Under the pieces are notes generated by a model that had not been told where the DNA came from, did no database searches, and was given only the letters and a program-made list of their open reading frames with translations. This document shows positions 61,980 to 64,000 of a stretch of 64,000 nt of DNA, piece after piece (the first letter of the stretch is position 1; the number at the start of each line of letters is the position of its first letter). The translations under genes and the position numbers were made by a program. The stretch comes from Notolepis coatsorum (lineage: Eukaryota > Chordata > Actinopteri > Aulopiformes > Paralepididae), in the NCBI GenBank assembly GCA_963971535.1, contig OZ020589.1, positions 96,608,121 through 96,672,120 on the forward strand, written 5' to 3'.

Positions 61980-64000
61980 AGATATTTCCATTGGGGAAAA
62001 AAAAAACCTATCAGATTTATTTAGAACAGGCTTGATCCATGCATGTTCCTAGTCGAGATCGGATAGGTGGCATTATTTTTTTTTAAAACGCAGGGGTTGT
62101 TATCACCTCTCCCCAATACAAAAGAGGACTGTTTTTTCTCATCATCACATTGTACCTACCAGCCACCAAAATACTCATCAATATTTACATAAATTAACAC
62201 TTATGTCTGTGATCAATACATAGAACTATCCTACATGTCTGTGATATTAGGGTCGAATGTGTTGTCTTTGTACAGCACAGATACAGTACAGTGGGAATAC
62301 ATGTTAGCATGCAATGGTGAAGTGGAGTGGGTCAGAGTGAAAAGTAGTCAAAGGGGGACAACAGTAGAAAATAAAAACAGGCATATGGTCAGAGATACGA
62401 GCACGTATCACATAGAGAGACGACACTAGGTCTAAAAGGACCCACTGGAATTATGTGCGCTATCATACAATAAATAAATCGATTAATTGCCGGATGATTA
62501 AAATGAATGCAATGATTTTGAGCTCGCCTATAGCAACGCCAGCCACATATAGCTTAACTACATCTCTCAATAGTGTTGTTCCTTTTAACCAAGTAGCGTT
62601 ATGGGTAGTGTAACGTTTGTTGTTTTTTAGACCCAAGTGGTTACTCGCTACTGCCGGAGAAACTGGACTGCTCAATGAAGATTAAAGATCTAACGTTCGG
62701 TGGTGCTCGTTCAGTGCTGACAACATTAGCTAAATAGCTAACAAAATGAATACAACGTATAGCGGAGCTACGACGCAGAATAACGTTAATACAATTACAT
62801 GCATCATTGTTTACAATAAACGGGTGGGGCTGGTCAAGGGACTGGACACGGGGACGAGTTAAACATGAATCAATTTATTATAACGGGTAGTTTCGAGTCG
62901 TGCCTACGCACCGCAGGGCTACTGTTCTAGTATATACGGGTTTGACGCTTCCTCCTCATCGTTGATTGCCTGTAGTAGCTGCATCTAACGTTAGTAGCTA
63001 ACGTTAAAACTAACCTAAAGTTAGTTGTTCACCAACAATCTCAACATTTGTTTTATCATTAGCTCAAAAACACAGAACCGGGCGAGACAAGAGACAAGTG
63101 GTCCGCGCATAGGGTTTGCTAGGATAATCACACAACAATACTTCCGGTCCGGTCAGTGGGCTTCAAAATAAAAGTCTAGAACACCGGAAAAGACGGAGCG
63201 GTGGGCTTCAAAATAAAAGTCTAAAACACAGCGTTTTTCTCCGCGAGTACTCGAGTACATATCATGTGATCGGTCGATCTGGATTATTTTTGCCCATCCC
63301 TAGTTTATCCTGTGCTGAAGTCTCCAGTTTGTTTCCTCACACTTTATTAACATTTTGTACATGGTACTGCGGCGCAAGGTACATTAATAATACATGTTCA
63401 TGTTAAAAGGATGACACAAAAAACCAGACAGAGGGCTTGTGTCCAGTTTCAGTTTGTTTTATAGTAAACAATCAAATTAACAACATGGGGGGAGATGACC
63501 ACAGCTAAAACGGTGCCGGGTCAGAGAGAGCGAAATGTGCATGGCTTGGTTTAGAAGACGGTGATAGAACGGTGGTTCAGGATAGCACACTGCCGGCGAG
63601 GGTGTTTGTTTTGAATTCCGATTGAAGACACAACAGAGATAGCACAGGGCGCGATGGAGGTTTTGACAGCGCGTTGCATGACAACCAGGAGGGGGCCTAT
63701 TTTTGGGTATAATTAATTGAGAAACCAAATAATGATTTATGATTCTGGGGTTATTAGAATCATAGGGGAGGGAATCAGAGAGTTTTTCAATGTATATTTG
63801 GTTTATAAACTAATATATAAAGACGCTTCACTATGGCAGCATGAAAATCATCCTTACAGCCATTAGCCACACGTGCATTTCAACAGGTGATAAGCAGAAC
63901 ACCAGTGTCAAAAGCAATATGCTCTAAAGTTTACTAAAACAGACAGTAGCAAATTAATGGTCACATTTCTATAGTATCTGTTCGTGTGCGTTTACTTCAC
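61980..64000. other. Right flank, nothing recognised
   Basis: No supported exon, LTR or transposon boundary. GTTAGCTAACGTTAG-like short palindromes occur near 62990, and GGGCTTCAAAATAAAAGTCTA is duplicated near 63158 and 63201. The missing PTK7 Ig1 exon was not recognised here. Confidence 0.4.

Noticed and set aside
63477..63728. 83-codon minus-strand frame with several cysteines
   Set aside because: No recognisable domain, splice context or conservation evidence.

Overview
The window is vertebrate genomic DNA, most likely from a teleost fish. It has small exons in long repeat-filled introns, abundant CA, GA and ATT microsatellites, tRNA-derived SINEs, Rex1/L2-type LINE tails, a Penelope-like element, and many hAT and piggyBac-like elements. 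The species cannot be named from sequence alone. A block of exactly 200 N at 41013-41212 is an assembly gap.

One host gene is recognisable. It lies on the minus strand from about 52.3 kb down to 2.0 kb and is PTK7 (protein tyrosine kinase 7, CCK4), the receptor pseudokinase of Wnt/planar cell polarity signalling. I can define 18 consecutive coding exons with consistent splice phases. By comparison with the human gene as I recall it, they correspond to exons 3-20 of 20. They encode Ig domains 2-7, the membrane span, the juxtamembrane segment and the whole pseudokinase domain with its stop codon: 2,822 coding bases, about 939 residues. The exons for the signal peptide and Ig1 were not found and probably lie beyond the right edge or in sequence I could not recognise.

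The most striking observation is that two PTK7 exons have had their 3' end plus the 5' splice site copied in tandem. Downstream of the second Ig2 exon (48.5-48.8 kb) there are three near-identical donors spaced 66 bp apart. All have the same phase and there is no stop between them, so they could add 0, 22 or 44 residues to the end of Ig2. Downstream of the kinase exon at 13.6 kb a minisatellite carries about 15 copies of the exon end plus donor. The first extra copy is mutated at intron base +1, and use of a later donor would hit a stop at once. Other splice sites in the gene sit against extreme simple repeats: about 83 TG units before the transmembrane exon, a C20 run before the Ig4 exon, about 550 bp of CT-rich sequence before the first Ig2 exon, and a CA tract after the first kinase exon.

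The introns and flank are crowded with mobile elements, many nested and with visible target-site duplications. Examples are a Rex1/L2-type LINE broken by a solo LTR and a TTAA-flanked element (3.2-8.1 kb), a hAT element at 39.1-42.4 kb that contains other elements, a TTAA element at 33.6-35.5 kb with a hAT inside, a Harbinger-like element at 21.5-25.5 kb, a broken Penelope-like element at 55-59.3 kb, and a truncated endogenous retrovirus-like element with LTR, primer-binding site and a zinc-knuckle gag fragment at 59.3-61.8 kb. The last 2 kb show no gene I can support.
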